NCBI GenBank assembly: GCA_905221605.1
Contig: CAJNDS010002579.1
Span: 452,031-516,030 of the forward strand
Length of the DNA: 64,000 nucleotides
Direction of reading: 5' to 3'
DNA from: Symbiodinium natans
Lineage: Eukaryota; Sar; Dinophyceae; Suessiales; Symbiodiniaceae
The first letter of the stretch is position 1, and every line of letters starts with the position of its first letter. Shown one piece after another: positions 11,819 through 22,744 of the stretch. The notes beneath the pieces were generated by a model, which was given only the letters and a program-made list of their open reading frames with translations, searched no databases and was not told the origin of the DNA. The translations under genes and the position numbers were made by a program.

Positions 11819-13127
11819 CATTTCTGTTTTTTATCGGTGAATGATTTATGGTTCCTTATAAATGCTGGTAAGTGTATATCTTTGGGAGATACTGGCAAGA
11901 AACGAACCGACCTCTGCTACGAGTCCAATGCTATGTCTCGTCGGACGAAATGAATTCCATTTATATATATATATATGATCCACAAACTCTTTTGGGCTCC
12001 CCAGAAAACCAAAGCCCGAACAATGTGAGCCCTAAAACGCAAACTCTAAGCCCGAAGCCCTCAACTGCACAGATATCGCTCAAAACCCCCCCTGCAAAGG
12101 AAGGAGCGGCTTCTTGTTCTCCAATCCAAGTATCGACTGACACAGGCCGATGGTGCTTTGAGATGTTTAGGGTTCAGGGTTCAGGGATTCTTTGTGTTCA
12201 GCCCTAAGCCAAGTGACACCCTGTAGGGTTCACCTTGTCCCCCAAAGATTTCGAATCCACTCTCCCCTTGGGAGGCGCAATGCCAGCAGCACTTCGACTT
12301 GCTCCCCACAGGCGACGGAGACGCCTGGGTGGTGCCTTTCTTCTGCGCGTGTGTGAGCTGTTGTCTGTTAGGACGGGGGGTTTGGGGTTTAGGGTTTGGG
12401 GGGAGCTACCTGGGGAGCGGTGTAGGGAGCTGCACCCTTAGGGTTTAGGGTTTAGGGTTTAGGGTTGGGTTTAGGGTTTAGGGTTTCAGCCAAGCTCCAT
12501 GTTCCCGAAGCCCCAGATCTTCCACCGCCCGCCCCCACCAGTCGCACAATCCCCAAAAACCTTAACAAGTCACCCCCCCCCCCCCCTCCACCAACAGCGT
12601 CTATTAGACCAAAATTCTAGACCTAAACCCCAACAGATGCAGGCTTATAAACCCTGATCGCCCTGAACCCTGTTTTTTTTCTGAGCACGCCTACAACCCC
12701 GAACCGGACGATATAGGGGTCGAATTATTTCTAAGCGCATCCCGATGATGGTCCCCTGAAACATATACTAGAATAACCCCCCTGAACCCTATTCTAGTTG
12801 TTAAGGCCCCTATACGATAGGGCCAAACCCTAAACCATACAAACCCTATAGACCCTATAAATCCTATAAACCCTATAAACCCTATAAACCCTATAAACCC
12901 TAAACCCTGTAAACCCTAAACCCTAACCCTTATAACCCAGAGCCGAGGTGCTGCGAGACCGGCCGCCGGAACAGGGCTTTGCGGCGCCTCGGCGGTAGAG
13001 ACCTGTGTTGGGCGGTTTAGGGTTTAGGGTTTAGGATTTAGGTTTGGGGTTTAGGGTTTAGGGTTTAGGGTCTAGGGTTTAGGGTTTAGGGTTTACGGTA
13101 TTTAGGGTCTACACGGTCGAAGCATAA

Positions 13128-13223
13128 AGCAAGCAGCAAGAGCCTGACGAGGCCCCGGATGCGGTTGGGACGCTAGCCTGGCAGCAGGCGGGAGCGTTTC
13201 TTCGGGCTCCTGTGGTTGGGGGG
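13128..13223 (+). CDS. exon-like island
   Basis: Open for 32 codons (SKQQEPDEAPDAVGTLAWQQ...) between two TTTAGGG-rich tracts. Composition and codon usage look coding. The product is unrecognised. Confidence 0.3.
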
Positions 13224-14559
13224 AGACGGGGGGGGTTTAGGGTTTATGGGGTTTAGGGTTTAGGGTTTAGGTTTTTAGGGTTTTTAGGGTTTTTGGGTTT
13301 AGGGTTTAGGGTTTAGAGATAAGGTTTAGTGCTTGCCTCGGGTAGCCTTAAAGCCCTATGACCCCCCACAATACCCCATATGATGGCCCTTCATAGAAAT
13401 AGGTTAGCTAGGGTTCGGAGTTAGGGCGTAGGGGTTAGGGCTTTTATGTCACTTCCTTGGATTCTAGTTTTTGTCGAGCGTGAACGACTTTCAGGGCATT
13501 CTTCCGAGCCCTTCGCGGGGGTGCAGGCAATCCAGGCCCTTTACACCCACACCCCTAAACCCTAAAGACCCCCACAAACCCTATAAACCGTGCATAAGCT
13601 CCATAAGCTTGCCCTACAAACCGCTAAAGCCAAGAAACCCTATAAACACCCTCTTTAGCCCTTGACAAGTCGACGTTCCGGCTTCTCAGGCGACTGGCCA
13701 CTGAAGATCTCGAAAGCCCTAAACTTCTGAATATCCTCATCAGACAGTAACCCAAAACCTTCAAACAACCTCAAAACCTAAACCCCTGCAGATCCGCAAA
13801 ATTCTCAAGATCCCCAGAACAAGGTAACCCGAAGCCCTAAAACAAACATTAACACTTGAAGCCCTGAACCCGAATGAGGCAGATCTCTCACTGCAAGACA
13901 TGTCACATCGGGCTTGCGGGGTGGCTTAGCCAACCCTTCGCTTGCTGATGGTTTAGGCGTTAGGGCTCTAAGTTATAAACCCTCAACCCGAAGGAATGGG
14001 CAAGGTCTTCGTGCCCTATAAGCCCTAGCAAAAGGCAAGGATCTTGAACAAATGCTAAAGCACCCTACGCAAGCTCTGCAGACAGGTATGGTAGTTCCCA
14101 AATTAACGTCCCTTTTGGGTCCCCTGCATAGTACGGTACCCTCAAGGACCCCACAAGGGACCCTAGTTCAAACTACCATAGTCTTAAGCCCTGAAACGCT
14201 TAGCAAAATCGCAAACACACTAAGTGCAAATCCCTAATTCCTTAACCCTTGCAAATCACAAGCAGTTCAGATACAAATACCCTGATCCTAAGGCCCTGAA
14301 CCCCGAAACCGAACCCTGAAACCCTGTATGCTTGCACCCTCAACTCTAATTCTCAACCCTGGACCCTAAACCCTAGACCCTACACCCCCAAAAAACCTAA
14401 ACCCTAAAACCCTAAACCCTAATACTAAACCCTTGACCCTAAACCCTCCTAAAACCCTAAAACCAAAAAATTGAAAAAAACAAAAAAAAAACAGTGAAAA
14501 ATAGGGTTTCGAAAAAGCCCTTAAACCCTAAGTAAACCCTACAAATCCCTAAAGCCCTA

Positions 14560-14750
14560 AACATTTACAAGCCCCTAAAACCCTAAAGATTCAGAAACCC
14601 CTAAAACCCTAAAATCTTATTAACCCTAAAGATTTAGAAACCCCTAAAACCCTAAAATCTTATTAACCCCTGAAGCTGCCTAAAAACCTAAAGATTTAGA
14701 AACCCCTAAAACCCTAAATCTTATTAACCCCTGAAGCCCCCAAAAGATTT
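14560..14750. repeat. short tandem repeat of telomere-derived unit
   Basis: A unit containing AAAGATTTAGAAACCCC and AAAATCTTATTAACCCC repeats about three times with small gaps. It appears to be a diverged CCCTAAA tract amplified as a larger unit. Confidence 0.6.
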
Positions 14751-14757
14751 AGAACTG

Positions 14758-15068
14758 GAAGGTGGCTGCCGTGCTGCCCGCCAACACCTCCAGGGCTGCC
14801 ATCGGCGCCGCGGCAAAGGGTTGAGGGTTGAGGGTTTGGGGTTTAGGGTTTAGCGTTTAGGGTTGAGGGTTTAGGGTTCAGGGTTTAGGGTTTAGGGTTT
14901 AGGGTTTCGGGTTTAGGATTTAGGGTTTAGGGTTTAGGGTTTAGGGTTTAGGGCTTCAACACAAACCCAACACAAACACAAGACAAACCCAAAACGAACC
15001 CTAAACCCTAAACCATTAACCCCTAAAACCCTTAAAATTAAAACTCGAAGGTGGCTGCCGTGCTACCC
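14758..15068. repeat. direct repeats flanking a telomere-type block
   Basis: GAAGGTGGCTGCCGTGCTGC (from 14758) recurs with one change at 15047 (GCTGC becomes GCTAC). Between the copies are TTTAGGG units (about 14830-14955) and CCCTAAA units. The pattern suggests duplication of the flank when telomeric DNA was inserted. Confidence 0.6.
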
Positions 15069-15189
15069 ACCAAAAAAACCCTAACCCCTAATTTTTTAAA
15101 TCCTAAACCCTAAACCCTAAACCCTAAACCCTAAACCCTAAGCCCTAAGCCCTAAACCCTAAACCCTAAACCCTAAACCCTAAGCCCAG

Positions 15190-15260
15190 GCCTCGCGATG
15201 GCTACCTGCCTTGACCTGGCGGCTGCGCACGGGGCGCTGTTGGCTCGGCTCCTCGGAGGC
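15190..15260 (+). CDS. exon-like island
   Basis: It follows GCCCAG at the end of a CCCTAAA array and precedes TTTAGGG tracts. One frame (ASRWLPALTWRLRTGRCWLG) is open throughout. The product is unrecognised and the evidence is weak. Confidence 0.25.
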
Positions 15261-15269
15261 TTTTAGGGG

Positions 15270-17230
15270 GTTTAGCAGGGTTTAGGGCTTAGGTTTTAGG
15301 GTTTAGGGTTTGGGGTTTAGGGTTTTGGTTTTAGGGTTTAGGGTTTGGAGTTTAGGGTTTAGGGGGGGTTTTTGGGGTTTACTACTATTTGTTTAAGAAC
15401 CCCCCCCCCCCGCCCCACAAAAAAAAAAAAAGGTAATATATGAATTATTGTCGTTTTTGGGGTTGAGGCGTTTAGGGTTTTATTTGGGTGTTAAGGGGGT
15501 TTTAGGGGTTCTAAGGGGCTTAGGAGATTAGGGGTTTAGGGTGTTTTAGGGGTTCTTAGGGGTCCAGGAGATTAGGGGCTTAGGGGTTTCGTGCAAGCCA
15601 AGGCGCTTACGAAGGTAGTGAAGACACAGACGAAGAAGTTGCGTAAAGCTCGACAGGTGGCAAGGACGCTCAGTGAACAAGAGTTGTTGGGACGCGTTAG
15701 TTGAGAAGCGAGCTGTCTGAGATGTCGATGAGATGTGTGAAGGCGCATATCTTTCCTGGCCGTGTTCAGGCCGTTTCTTGCCTCACGGCTCAATCTGTGA
15801 CATGTTCTGACGAAACTTTGTTGTCGCCAAAATAAACTTTGTCACGTCAGCACCATGACATGTTTTGTGGATTGCAAGAGTGTCGTTAGGGCTTAGGGGG
15901 CTTCAGGGGTTTAGAGTTTTGGGGGGTTTTGCGGGTTTGCGTTTAGGGTTTAGGGGGTATTTTGGGTTTAGGGTTTAGGGGGTTTAGAGGTTTAGGGCTT
16001 TGGGGTCTAGGGGTTTTAAGGTTTAGGGTTTAGGTTTTAGGGGTTTTGGGGGGTTTTGGGGGTTTTGGCGGCGTCGGGGTTTAGGGTTTAGGGAGTTTAG
16101 GGTTTGTGTGTTTAGGGTTTAGGGTTTAGGGTTTAGGGTTTAGGGTTTAGGGTTTAGGGTTTAGGGTTTAGGGTTTTAGGGATTTGGGTTGGTTTAGGCG
16201 TTGGGGGGTCTCGGGGCTTTAGGGGCTTCAGGGCTTGCGTGAGGCGACTGCTGGCTGCGCTGGCAGAGCCGCGCCTTGGCCAGGAGTTTATAGGCCTTAA
16301 AGGGCATAGGGTTTAGGGTTTAGGATTTAGGGTTTAGGGTTTAGGGCTTTTTCCACCTTATACTAGCAGTCCTTAATACGGATTTTAATAGGGGAGTACT
16401 CGAATCCCAATCGATGGCTGTTAGTATAAGGGGGGACATCCCAACTTATAGGGTTTGAGGGTTTTAGGGCTTTAGTGGAGGTGCTAGGGTTTTGGGGTTT
16501 TGAGGGCTTTGGGGGATTTGAGGCTTCAGGGTTTTAGGGTTTCAGAAGGCTCCAGAGGTGTTAAGGTTTTGGGGTTTTAGGGCTTTTTGGGGGGGTTTAG
16601 GGCTTTAGGGTTTTTTGGGGGGTTTAGGGCTTTAGGGCTTTTTGGGGGGTTTGGGGCTTTCGGCGTTTTAGGGTTTTAGGGTTCTGGGTTCTTAAGGTTT
16701 TAAGGCTTTGGGGTTTCGGGGTTTTTGGGTGTTAGGGTTTTGGGCGTTTTGGGGTTGTAGGGTTTGGGATCCAAGGATTTAGGGGTTTGAGGGTTTCAGG
16801 GTTTGAGGGTTTCAGGGTTTCAGGGTTTGAGGGTTTGAGGGTTTGAGGGTTTGAGGGTTTGAGGGTATTGGGTTCTAAAGGCTTAGGGGGGTTAGGGGTG
16901 TGGAAGGTTGAAGAGTTTTAGGAGTTTGGGGTGTGGCCATACAACTTTTCATCTTTTGGGCGTGTGTCTCTAAATCATGGGCCCTTTTGCTTTAGGAACC
17001 CTGAGCCCTAAACTGCTCTTCGAAGAGTACTAGCGGATCCTGAGGTGCACGAGACACTGAATCACAAAATCGCACCTCAAGCTCCCCAAGCCCCGATACC
17101 CAAATCCTAACCTCAGACCCTTCTAAACCCTAAACCCTAAACCCTAAACCCAAACTCCAGAACAAAAAAACAACTAACCCTAAACCGTAGAGCCTAAAGC
17201 CTAAGCCCTAAACCCTAAACCCGAAACCCT
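15270..17230. other. G-strand telomere-derived stretch, no gene
   Basis: Degenerate TTTAGGG, TTTTAGGG and TTTGAGGG variants dominate, including a regular array at 16105-16175 and TTTGAGGG units near 16790-16865. A low-copy insert at 15590-15890 has a short basic open frame on the plus strand and a 73-aa frame on the minus strand. Neither is convincing. Confidence 0.6.
16351..16442. mobile_element. D-family TIR element
   Basis: CCACCTTATACTAGCAGTCC at the left pairs with GGCTGTTAGTATAAGGGGGG at the right. The family consensus ends are GATGTTCCCCCTTATACTAA and its complement. About 90 bp, non-coding. Confidence 0.7.
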
Positions 17231-17394
17231 AGCTTTCTAGGGTTTTTCTAGGGTTAGGGTTTAGGCGAACCCTATTCAGCCTGAAGGGCCAATCCATTGA
17301 AACTCACTGAAGGGCTAAACCCTTGAAGCTCAAAAAACCCTTTTTAATCGACCCTGTGAGACGTTGAGCCCAGACTAAGTCGTGCCCTTCTCCC

Positions 17395-18250
17395 TGCCGA
17401 AAACACCCTAAACCCTAAACCCTAAACCCTAAACCCTAAACCCTACACCCTAAACCCAGCAAGGAATCTGGGCTTTGGACAAGGCCTTGGTAGGCCTGCT
17501 CCTCAGGCGTTTAGGGTTTGTAGGGCTCGAAATTCAGCAGTAGGATTTTCGTCTTAGGGTTCCGGGTTTAGGGAGGCTTTTAGGTGGGCTTCAGGGTTTA
17601 GGGTTTAGGGTTTAGGGTTTAGGGCTAGGGGTTGAGATAGAGCACATCGAGGTTGGAGGGGACGGGGGGCCAATCCAGGGGCTTTACAAGAGAACAAAAA
17701 TGTTGGCCGTAAGTGAACTCAGAAGCTTCCGGCGTGGGGAATTCCCATTATGGGGTCGGGGTTTAGGGTTTAGCATTTAGGGTTTAGGGTGTAGGGTTTA
17801 GGGTTTAGGGTTTATGGCTCCCCGTGACTCACTTGGTTTGCTTTCGAGGTGCCTGCTTCCAGGATATCTGAGTAGGTGGCGTTCGGCGGTGCGCAGATAA
17901 ACGCGCTAGGTAAGCAAACGCCATACCCAGTGTCCTTGCTTCGTTTCAGTACGCATACACAGGTCTTCACAAAGGAGCCACGAACACGTGTCCCACGAAA
18001 ATTATTGTAAACGAGTTTACATAGCCTGAGCCACGGCGGGTGGTCCGTGTAGGTTTTTGCCTCGACCAGCTATGCGCAAAACATGAACATCCATGAGCCA
18101 GACAGGGGGTGGGGGGGGGGGGACTTCTTAAGCAAATAGTAAGAACTTAAACCCTACACCCTAAGCCCTAAACCCAACCCTAAACCCCAAGACCCCAAAA
18201 CCCTAAACCCCAAACCCCAAACCCTAAACCCTAAACCCTACACCCCAAAC
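17395..18250. other. telomere tracts around low-copy DNA
   Basis: CCCTAAA (17403-17455), TTTAGGG (17595-17620) and mixed tracts surround unique sequence at 17820-18110, which has no convincing open frame. A poly(G) run (about 18105-18122) is followed by a fragment of family F (TTCTTAAGCAAATAGTAA). Confidence 0.5.
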
Positions 18251-18255
18251 CCCAG

Positions 18256-18345
18256 TTCTTGGCGTCCAGGTTCTACCTCATCAGTGATGTCTTGCGCAAC
18301 GCGACAGTGGCCGCGGCTCCAGAAGGTGGCCACGGATGCTTGAAG
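18256..18345 (+). CDS. exon-like island
   Basis: It follows ACCCCAG directly after a CCCTAAA array. It is open for 30 codons (FLASRFYLISDVLRNATVAA...) and runs into GGGTTTAGGG, which offers a GT donor. It is one of the most exon-like islands in the window. The product is unrecognised. Confidence 0.45.
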
Positions 18346-18428
18346 GGTTTAGGGTTTAGGGTTTAGGGAGGGTTTAGGGTTTAGGGTTTAGGGTCTAGGG
18401 TTTAGGGTTTAGGGTTTAGGGTTTAGGG

Positions 18429-18641
18429 TTCATGGCACTTCTTGAACAGTTATGACTGCACTTATAACCCAAATACCTACTAACCAAGTATAGCTGTACT
18501 TATAACCCAAATACTTATTAACCAATTATAACTGTACTTATAGAACCCAAATTATTTCCATATTAGGGCACTGAAGGGACCTAGAAGTGCGTTGTACGTA
18601 CAGTTATAATTGGTTAATAAGTACCATGAACCTGGAAGTGG
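18429..18641. mobile_element. C-family TIR element
   Basis: Left TTCATGGCACTTCTTGAACA and right TTGGTTAATAAGTACCATGA form the family ends. Internally AACTGTACTTATAACCCAAA-type units repeat three times. AT-rich and non-coding. Relatives are at 22438-22567, 22588-22744 and 54563-54709. Confidence 0.65.
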
Positions 18642-18764
18642 GTTCAGCTCAGACCCAAAAGGTCCACAAAGTACCTCATGTTTTCTATACTTAGGGTTTA
18701 GGGTTCAGGAATCAGGGTTTAGGGTTTAGGGTTTAGGGTTTAGGGTTCACCCTTAGGGTCCATG

Positions 18765-18953
18765 AAGTACCGCATTTTTGTCTGTGCTTGGGCCCCCGAA
18801 GTCCCTATATAGGAGGTACCTTAAGGCAGCATCCCTAGACCCTAAACCCTAAACCCTAAACCCGGTTTAGGTACTAACTTGTCCTTAATAGGGATCGTAG
18901 AAATACCCCCCCCCCCTTTTAAGGACTGTTAGTATAAGGGGGGAGCACCCCAA
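18765..18953. mobile_element. chimeric element: B left half, telomere tract, D right half
   Basis: It starts with the B end (TTAGGGTCCATGAAGTACC) and inner B motif AAGTCCCTATATAGGAGG. It changes to CCCTAAA units (18835-18863) and finishes with D sequence ending AAGGACTGTTAGTATAAGGG. The two halves cannot pair with each other. Confidence 0.55.
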
Positions 18954-19479
18954 ACTGTGTGGTCGTTTTGGGTTATACAAAGTACAAATGTGGCAGAGTG
19001 TCTTGATTCTAGGGTTTGCGGGTTCAGGGGCTAGAGTTGTAATGTCTTCCCCCTAAACCCTAAACCTAAACCCTAAACCCTAAACCCTAAGACCCAGTCA
19101 GGGTTTAGGGTTTCAGGCAAATACCCCATAGGCCCTGTAGATACCCATCGCCTTCTGCGCAACCATTCAAGGACCGTACCTCAACAGCAAATGCCTGGGA
19201 ATCAAATTCGCCATCCAGAAAGTGCACTTTCAAACCCAGGTACACCCTAACCCTAAACCCTAAACCCGAAACCTAAACCCGAAACCTAAACCCGAAACCT
19301 AAACCCGAAACCTAAACCCGAAACCTAAACCCGAAACCTAAACCCTAAACCTAAACCAAAAGCCCTTTTGAGTACCGCCCGGGGGTGCCTGTGTTTTTTC
19401 GCACAGGGTCTGCAATGCGTAGCCAAAGGATCCTCCGGGTTCCCCACAACCTTAGAACACCTTCGAACCATACAATTTA

Positions 19480-19735
19480 GGGTTTAGGGTTTAGGGTTTA
19501 GGGTTTCGGGTTTAGGGTTTAGGGTTTAGGGTTTAGGGTTTAGGGTTTAGGATTTCGGGTTACCCCTAAAAGGTTCCTCTAAATATACGTACTCCTGATA
19601 TGGCCCTCATATAGCCGTAGAGGGATCTTAAAACCAAGGGCACCGACTTAAGGGTCCAAGGAAGTGGTGTTTTAGGGTTTAGGGTTTAGGGTTTAGGGTT
19701 TAGGGTTTAGGGTTTAGGGTTTAGGGTTTTCGTGC
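19480..19735. repeat. two TTTAGGG arrays around an inverted-repeat remnant
   Basis: G-strand arrays lie at 19478-19555 and 19675-19728. The 110-bp gap holds low-copy sequence with partial B/I-type motifs. No gene. Confidence 0.7.
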
Positions 19736-20203
19736 TTTTCAGGTTACAGGGCTTTGGAGGCTTTGGGGTTGTAGGGTTTAAGTTATGGTTGTATCGTTTT
19801 AGGGTTTGATGCTTTCGTGTTTTAGGGTTTTAGGATGGTTTTTGTAGGGCTTTCCGGGTTTTGTGTACATGGTTTAGTTTGTTGTTCCAGTTGGCCGCAA
19901 GGTTCCCTAATCGTCCCCACTACTCCCAAAGGCTCCCTAAGCTCCCCTCCTACCCCCAAAGAACCCTAAGCCCTAAGCCCCAAGCCCTAAACCCTAAACC
20001 CTAACCCTAAACCCTAAACCCTAAACCCTGAACCCTGAAACCCTAAACCCTAAACTCTAAACCCTAAACCCTAAACCCTATACCCTAAACCTCCCTAAAT
20101 CCGTAAGGTTCCCTGGGTGCCTAGCCCCCATGAACCCTCCTCCCTTAAGGACCCTATAGAAGGGTGTTGAGCTTGGGGTCTGGGATCCAGAGTTTAGGGT
20201 AAA

Positions 20204-20353
20204 AGGGTTCAGGGTTCAGGGTTTAGGGTTTAGGGTTTAGGGTTTAGGGTTTAGGGTTTAACCCTAAACCCTGAACCCTGAACCCTAAACCCTAAACCCT
20301 AAACCCTAAACCCGAGGTTCAAACCCTAAACCCTAAACCCTAAACCCTAAACC
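20204..20353. repeat. perfect telomere fusion-like palindrome
   Basis: TTTAGGG/TTCAGGG units reach position 20260 and turn directly into CCCTAAA/CCCTGAA units. Even the TTCAGGG variants mirror each other around the junction, so this is a true inverted duplication rather than two independent arrays. Confidence 0.8.
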
Positions 20354-20890
20354 CGACGCCCCACCTTCCCGGCGTTTACAGACCCAACCCTGGTGTAGAA
20401 GACCGGCCTACATCGTACCCCGCCCTCAGGATCCATATACCCATATGGGGGCTTCCGCATATATTGGGTTTAGCGGGGATTTAGGGTTTAGGGTTTAGGG
20501 TTTAGGGGATTCTATTCTTTTTGGGGGGATCAAAGGGGTGCCCCTATTTTTGGAAATGACCATAATAGCAGTAATAGCATCTACTCTGGCCTTGAGGGGG
20601 GTTCCTAATATAGCAGCTTTAGGGGCCAAGCATATACCATATACGTACATGGATCCTTAGGGACAGTCGGTTGTAGGGGCTCCGAAGGTGGGTGCACGTA
20701 CCGCAAAAGGGTTTCCTTCGGGTTTGAAAGTAGAGAGAGCCCTAATCCGAACCCTAAACCCTCAACCCTCAACCCTAAACCCTAACCCCAAAACCCTAAA
20801 CCCTAAACCCTAAACCCTGAACCCTAAACCCTGAACCCTGAACCCTGAAGACCCTAGACCCTAAACCCTAAACCCTAACCCTAAACCTAG

Positions 20891-20980
20891 ATGGTTTTGG
20901 GGGCCTTCGGGGTCATGGCTGTACTTGTAGCAGACCAGCCAATCGCTGGCAGCGCTGTAGAAGCGGCCCCGTTGGTGTAC
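20891..20980 (+). CDS. exon-like segment interrupted by an F element
   Basis: It follows AACCTAG and is open as MVLGAFGVMAVLVADQPIAG..., about 30 codons, then meets the F-family element. GTTGGTGTAC just before the element could supply a GT donor and the element's TAGTAG end an acceptor. The product is unrecognised. Confidence 0.3.
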
Positions 20981-21072
20981 CATTTGCTTAGGAACCCAGA
21001 AAAAAGGAGCCAAGAACCCCTATCTTGCCCTTATGAGGAAGAGTATGTTTTGTTTCTTAAGCAAGTAGTAGT
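20981..21072. mobile_element. F-family TIR element
   Basis: CATTTGCTTAGGAACCC at the left pairs with TTTCTTAAGCAAGTAGTAG at the right, with the centre CTTGCCCTTATGAGGAAG. About 92 bp and non-coding. Confidence 0.65.
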
Positions 21073-21120
21073 CCCTAAACGCTAAACCCTAAACCCTAAA
21101 CCCTAAACCCTAAACCCGAA

Positions 21121-21240
21121 GGCGCAGAGCTCGGCTTGGGCAAGATGACCCAGCTGGACCCCTCATCGTCTACGATCAAACACTGCAAGCAGCAAGCATG
21201 GCTCTGTCGCAGTTTCTGCAGGTGCTACGAGTATTCTTAG
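21121..21240 (+). CDS. exon-like island ending in a stop
   Basis: After a CCCTAAA array ending CCCGAAG, the sequence is open for 39 codons (GAELGLGKMTQLDPSSSTIK...) and ends at TAG 21238-21240. It is Cys-rich near the end. It could be a terminal exon. Confidence 0.35.
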   Translation, partial: GAELGLGKMTQLDPSSSTIKHCKQQAWLCRSFCRCYEYS

Positions 21241-21254
21241 TATTGCGGTGAGTA

Positions 21255-21392
21255 TTCTAAGCCCTAAACCCTAAACCCTAAACCCTAAATACTAAACCCT
21301 AAACCCTAAACCCTAAACCCTAAACCCTAAACCCTAAACCCTAAACCCTAAACCCTAAACCCTAAACCCTAAACCCTAAACCCTAAACCCTT
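21255..21392. repeat. long CCCTAAA array
   Basis: About 19 nearly perfect units with a single variant (CTAAATACTAAACC). The right-hand half of a D-family element follows immediately at 21395-21452. Confidence 0.95.
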
Positions 21393-21394
21393 AC

Positions 21395-21452
21395 CCTTGT
21401 TATTATCCCGAGTAAGGACTGTTAGTATAGGGGGGGGGACATCTCAAGATAC
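21395..21452. mobile_element. right half of a D-family element
   Basis: It carries AAGGACTGTTAGTATAGGGG and the GGGACATCTC end, but the left half is missing and is replaced by the CCCTAAA array. Confidence 0.55.
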
Positions 21453-22437
21453 ACACCCTTTGGCACTTGCGTTTGCAACGACACGGAAGTTCTGGAACTC
21501 TGAGCTGTTGTTTCCCACAGCCCCAACAGCAACCCTAAGTTAAAAGTGCTCCAAAGGTTTTCTAGAGCGCTTTGCGCTTCGCATAGGCGGCGTATACGGA
21601 AGCATTCGAGTAATTTCATGCAACATGCGGTATGTTGGTGTCTGCGCTGCATTTAACATGAATTCTGATTCATCGACCTGTGTAAGGATATACGACTCTC
21701 ACCATTGTTAGAAAAGGAAACATTGACTCCGCATTTACGGCAGGCTCCTTGCCGCTGATCCACTCGCTGCAGGAGCGGGGCCCAGCTTTTCATCAGTCTA
21801 GGGTTTAGGGTGTTGGGTTTTGGGTTTAGGGTTCAGGGTATAGGAAAATCTTCCACAGTCCCCTGAGGGTGTAGGTTGAGGCGTTTGGGGTGTACATGGA
21901 GTTTAAACGTACACCACCAATTTCGGCAACTATCGGGCTATAAGGATTAGAGTAGCTTCAGGCTCACATACACATTTGTTCAGAGTTCAATCAGAACGAC
22001 CTTCAACCTGGCACGTCGCCCCCAACCCCCAACCCCCCCCCCCCCCCCCCCCCGCCACACACCCCCTCATTAGCACAGAAGCAAAGGAACCGAAGCCTGA
22101 ACTCGCAGCTATACAACCTGGACCTCTCAGTCCTAACCCCCCAAACCTGCCAATATCCAGTCCTGGACCCTAAACGAAAGCCTTAGCTCATAAAGGGGCT
22201 TCCGAAATCAAGGGTGCCTTATTGGGGTCCTTATCACAAAAGTATTTGGGGCTCCATATTGAGGGTCCGTTTTGTTTTCCTAAACCCCCATAAGACTCGA
22301 ACCTTGCGACCCTGAAAACCCTACAAGCCTTTGCCAGGAGCAGCTCCCGGATGGTTGCGAGGAGCGCGCTGACCCATTGAAGATTCAAGGGCTTCGGGCT
22401 TCAAAGCCTACGGGTTTCGGGTTTATGGTTTGGGGCC

Positions 22438-22567
22438 TACTTGGAGGTTCATGGACACTTATAGCCCCACTTATAAGTGTATACTTATAGCCTACTTACT
22501 AGTGGTCTAGGGGACTTAGGGGGTACAGTTATCATTGGGCTTATAAGTACCCTGAACCTCCAAGTAA
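22438..22567. mobile_element. C-family TIR element, first of a pair
   Basis: TACTTGGAGGTTCATGGACA at the left pairs with TACCCTGAACCTCCAAGTAA at the right. The interior has several CTTATAR motifs. The family's most complete ends are here. Confidence 0.75.
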
Positions 22568-22587
22568 GTGTTGAGCTGTGCAGGCTG

Positions 22588-22744
22588 TACTTGGAGGTTC
22601 ATAGGACTTAATAACTACTTATAACTCGGCTTATAACCCTACTTATAATTGGGATACCCCCTATAAGGCCTTTTAGGGGTACTATAAAGAGGGTTATAAG
22701 CACAGTTATAATTGGTTAGTAAGTACCTTGAACCTCCAAGTAAG
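22588..22744. mobile_element. C-family TIR element, second of a pair
   Basis: Same ends as the neighbour 20 bp upstream (TACTTGGAGGTTCATAGGAC and TACCTTGAACCTCCAAGTAA), but the interior is diverged. The pair are separate insertions rather than a simple tandem duplication. Confidence 0.75.

Noticed and set aside
11614-12207. Several Tyr/Ile-rich open frames
   Set aside because: They are produced by TA and TATACA microsatellites.
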